From the NCBI GenBank assembly GCA_963850605.1, contig CAWKLX010000002.1, positions 124,001 to 188,000 of the forward strand: DNA of 64,000 bases, written 5' to 3'. The position numbers were made by a program, and so were the translations under genes. Every line of letters begins with the position of its first letter. Within the stretch, counting starts at the first letter, position 1. The stretch comes from BOG-908 sp963850605 (GTDB lineage Bacteria; Pseudomonadota; Alphaproteobacteria; Acetobacterales; Acetobacteraceae). Shown here one piece after another: positions 62,561-64,000 of the stretch. Under the pieces are notes generated by a model. The model was not told where the DNA came from. It saw nothing but the letters and a program-made list of their open reading frames with translations, and did not search any database.

Positions 62561-63430
62561 ATGTCCTGGCTGACCAACCTGGTGGGCGGCCCTGGCGACA
62601 CGGCCGAGCAGCGCGATGCGGCAGCCGCCCGGCTGGCGGCGTGGGAGACGGCGCTCGACCGCGGCACGCTGCCAGGCTTCGTGACCGACCGGCTGCAGGC
62701 GGCCGCGCGCGGTACCGTGCCGTGGCTTTCGACCATGAGTGCCGCCGAGCTGCACCTGGCCCGCAGCCACGGCATCCGTCCGGTCGGCACGGTGTCGGGC
62801 ACGTGCTGGCTGCATTACGGCTATTCGTGGACCCGCGGCCACGCGGAAGGCTGGCGCACCGCGCTGCACCGTATGCAGCAGGAAGCGTTGGCGGCCGGCG
62901 CCAACGCGGTCGTGGACGTGACGCTGCGCACGGTGCGTCTGCCGATGGAAGCCAGCATGGATTTCACGGTCGTGGGTACGGCCGTGCGCATGGACAGCCT
63001 GCCGCCCAGCAGCGATCCGGCGATCGCCACGGTGCCGGCGATGGAATTCGTGCGTCTGCTGGAAGCCGGGATCGTGCCGGTCGGCATCGCGATCGGTGCG
63101 GAATACCAGTGGCTGACACCGCTGAGCTACAACCCAACCGGCACCTGGAGCGGAATGAACCAGCGCCTGCCGGAGCTGAGCGATTTCTGGGAGAGGGTGC
63201 GCCACGTGGCATTGCGCGAGCTGCGTCAGGACGGGGCGCGCCTCGGCAATGGTGTGCTGGCGCATACGCATTTCGGCGAGCTGTTCAAATTCGAAGGCGG
63301 GGACAAGCAGCCGCCGCGTTTTCTGGGGCGCCACATCGTGATCGGCACCGCGGTGCACACGCGCCATGACCCGGTGCCGCATGACATACGCACGGTGATC
63401 GACATGCGCGACGACGGCTCTCGCCGCTGA
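62561..63430 (+). CDS. protein with two YbjQ-like (DUF74) domains
   Basis: A 289-residue protein starting MSWLTNLVGGPGDTAEQRDA. Two YbjQ-like regions are visible: one with the segments MQQEALAAGANAVVDVTLR and FTVVGTAVRM, and a second ending RFLGRHIVIGTAVHTRHD. YbjQ proteins form pentamers and were named heavy-metal-binding from structure, but their true role is unknown. It is 5 bases downstream of the 127-residue gene. The N-terminal 60 residues are an additional helical part. Confidence 0.7.
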   Translation: MSWLTNLVGGPGDTAEQRDAAAARLAAWETALDRGTLPGFVTDRLQAAARGTVPWLSTMSAAELHLARSHGIRPVGTVSGTCWLHYGYSWTRGHAEGWRTALHRMQQEALAAGANAVVDVTLRTVRLPMEASMDFTVVGTAVRMDSLPPSSDPAIATVPAMEFVRLLEAGIVPVGIAIGAEYQWLTPLSYNPTGTWSGMNQRLPELSDFWERVRHVALRELRQDGARLGNGVLAHTHFGELFKFEGGDKQPPRFLGRHIVIGTAVHTRHDPVPHDIRTVIDMRDDGSRR

Positions 63431-63495
63431 AAGGCGCGCGTGCGCACGGCCACACGGCCTATGCGGAAACCAGCGACGAACGAGGAGAGATCTAG

Positions 63496-64000
63496 ATGTC
63501 CGACGCGACGGCTATTCCGCAACACGCCATCGAGCGGCTGAAAGGTCTGCGTGGGCAGGGCAATCCCGGCGGCATTTTCACGAGCGATTTCACCGTCAAC
63601 GAGTTTCTGCTGGTCCGGAAGGCGGGGTTCGAGCCGGTCGGGTTATGCGTCGGCTCCTGCATCTACCATCTCGGCATCCAGTACAGTTCGCTGGGGCAGC
63701 AACCAGGAGATGACGGTGCTGTCGCAGGCCATGTATCACGCGCGCGAGCTGGCCATGTCGCGCATGCGGGAGGAGGCGCGCGACATGGGGGCGGACGGGA
63801 TCGTCGGCGTGCAGCTGACGGTCAAACGCCTCGAATGGGACAAGAATATTCTGGAGTTCATGGCGATCGGCACCGGCGTGGTGCACGCCAAGGGCCACAC
63901 CGGGTTCCGCGGCCACAACAACCAGCCGTTCACGAGCGATCTGTCCGGGCAGGATTTCTGGACGCTGCTGCACGCCGGCTACCGGCCGCTGGAAATGGTG
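63496..64000 (+). CDS. YbjQ-like protein (one frameshift, runs off the window)
   Basis: Starts at the ATG at 63496 with a GGAGAG site. The first frame gives GGIFTSDFTVNEFLLVRKAG and GFEPVGLCVGSCIYHLGIQY. One extra C at 63691 breaks it; without this the frame continues SSWGSNQEMTVLSQAMYHAR, then EEARDMGADGIVGVQLTVKR and LEWDKNILEFMAIGTGVVHA, the YbjQ pattern, and a start of a further domain (DFWTLLHAGYRPLEMV) at the window edge. It is the third YbjQ-type region in a row. Confidence 0.75.
   Translation, partial: MSDATAIPQHAIERLKGLRGQGNPGGIFTSDFTVNEFLLVRKAGFEPVGLCVGSCIYHLGIQYSSLGQQPGDDGAVAGHVSRARAGHVAHAGGGARHGGGRDRRRAADGQTPRMGQEYSGVHGDRHRRGARQGPHRVPRPQQPAVHERSVRAGFLDAAARRLPAAGNG

Overview
The window is GC-rich chromosomal DNA from an alphaproteobacterium, most likely an Acetobacteraceae/Rhodospirillales member. 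Support for this: a fused shikimate kinase/3-dehydroquinate synthase (AroKB), a complete alphaproteobacterial division and cell wall (dcw) operon, OprB-type porins, PQQ-type propeller proteins, and the divergent ppsR/hemE pair that borders the replication origin in other alphaproteobacteria. Assignment is from gene content only; no search was run.

Layout. 1-284: C-terminal end of a TetR regulator. 345-20210 (minus strand): the dcw operon read mraZ-rsmH-ftsL-ftsI-murE-murF-mraY-murD-ftsW-murG-murC-murB-ddl-ftsQ-ftsA-ftsZ, then lpxC; most junctions are 4-base ATGA/GTGA overlaps. Four 10-bp-spaced TGGG repeats (MraZ sites) precede mraZ, and RNase P RNA follows at 20488-20886. 20997-29297: an amidase, a DjlA-like protein, an AsmA-family protein, a lytic transglycosylase with two small genes, queG/queF (queuosine) and xerD. 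29347-33480: aroKB, a transglycosylase-SPOR lipoprotein, tRNA-Gly(TCC), tRNA-Trp(CCA), secE and nusG. 33514-39637: ppsR, a probable oriC, hemE, hemH, a HAD phosphatase, hemJ and rho. 39689-49002: a small secreted protein, a GNAT gene bracketed by two copies of a 105-bp repeat, a secreted PQQ-like propeller protein, an ECF sigma factor/membrane Ser-Thr kinase pair and a 1203-residue indolepyruvate ferredoxin oxidoreductase. 49187-55071: a copper-type locus with two copC/copD sets, one of them a CopD-cytochrome c-thioredoxin-like fusion. 55112-61084: an SDR, a DsbA-fold isomerase, an ankyrin protein and a Fur-box-preceded OprB porin-NHL propeller-DyP peroxidase operon. 61169-64000: prs and a small cluster of YbjQ-like proteins.

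Data quality. At least ten genes (ftsA, ftsQ, ddl, murB, murC, murF, djlA, hemH, an SDR and the last YbjQ gene) are broken by frameshifts, nearly all explained by one extra base, and more than 20 of these lie between about 3.4 and 8.5 kb. Protein conservation resumes perfectly in the next frame each time and the genes are essential, so uncorrected sequencing or assembly error is far more likely than decay. Gene ends are given as if these errors were repaired.

Most unusual points: an AT-rich nested palindrome that forms codons 3-26 of copC and so its signal peptide; the 105-bp repeats whose ends supply stop codons; the Fur-box/porin/NHL/DyP operon; the CopD-cytochrome c-thioredoxin-like fusion; and the YbjQ cluster. 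I found no CRISPR array, prophage, intact insertion sequence or clear new defence system.
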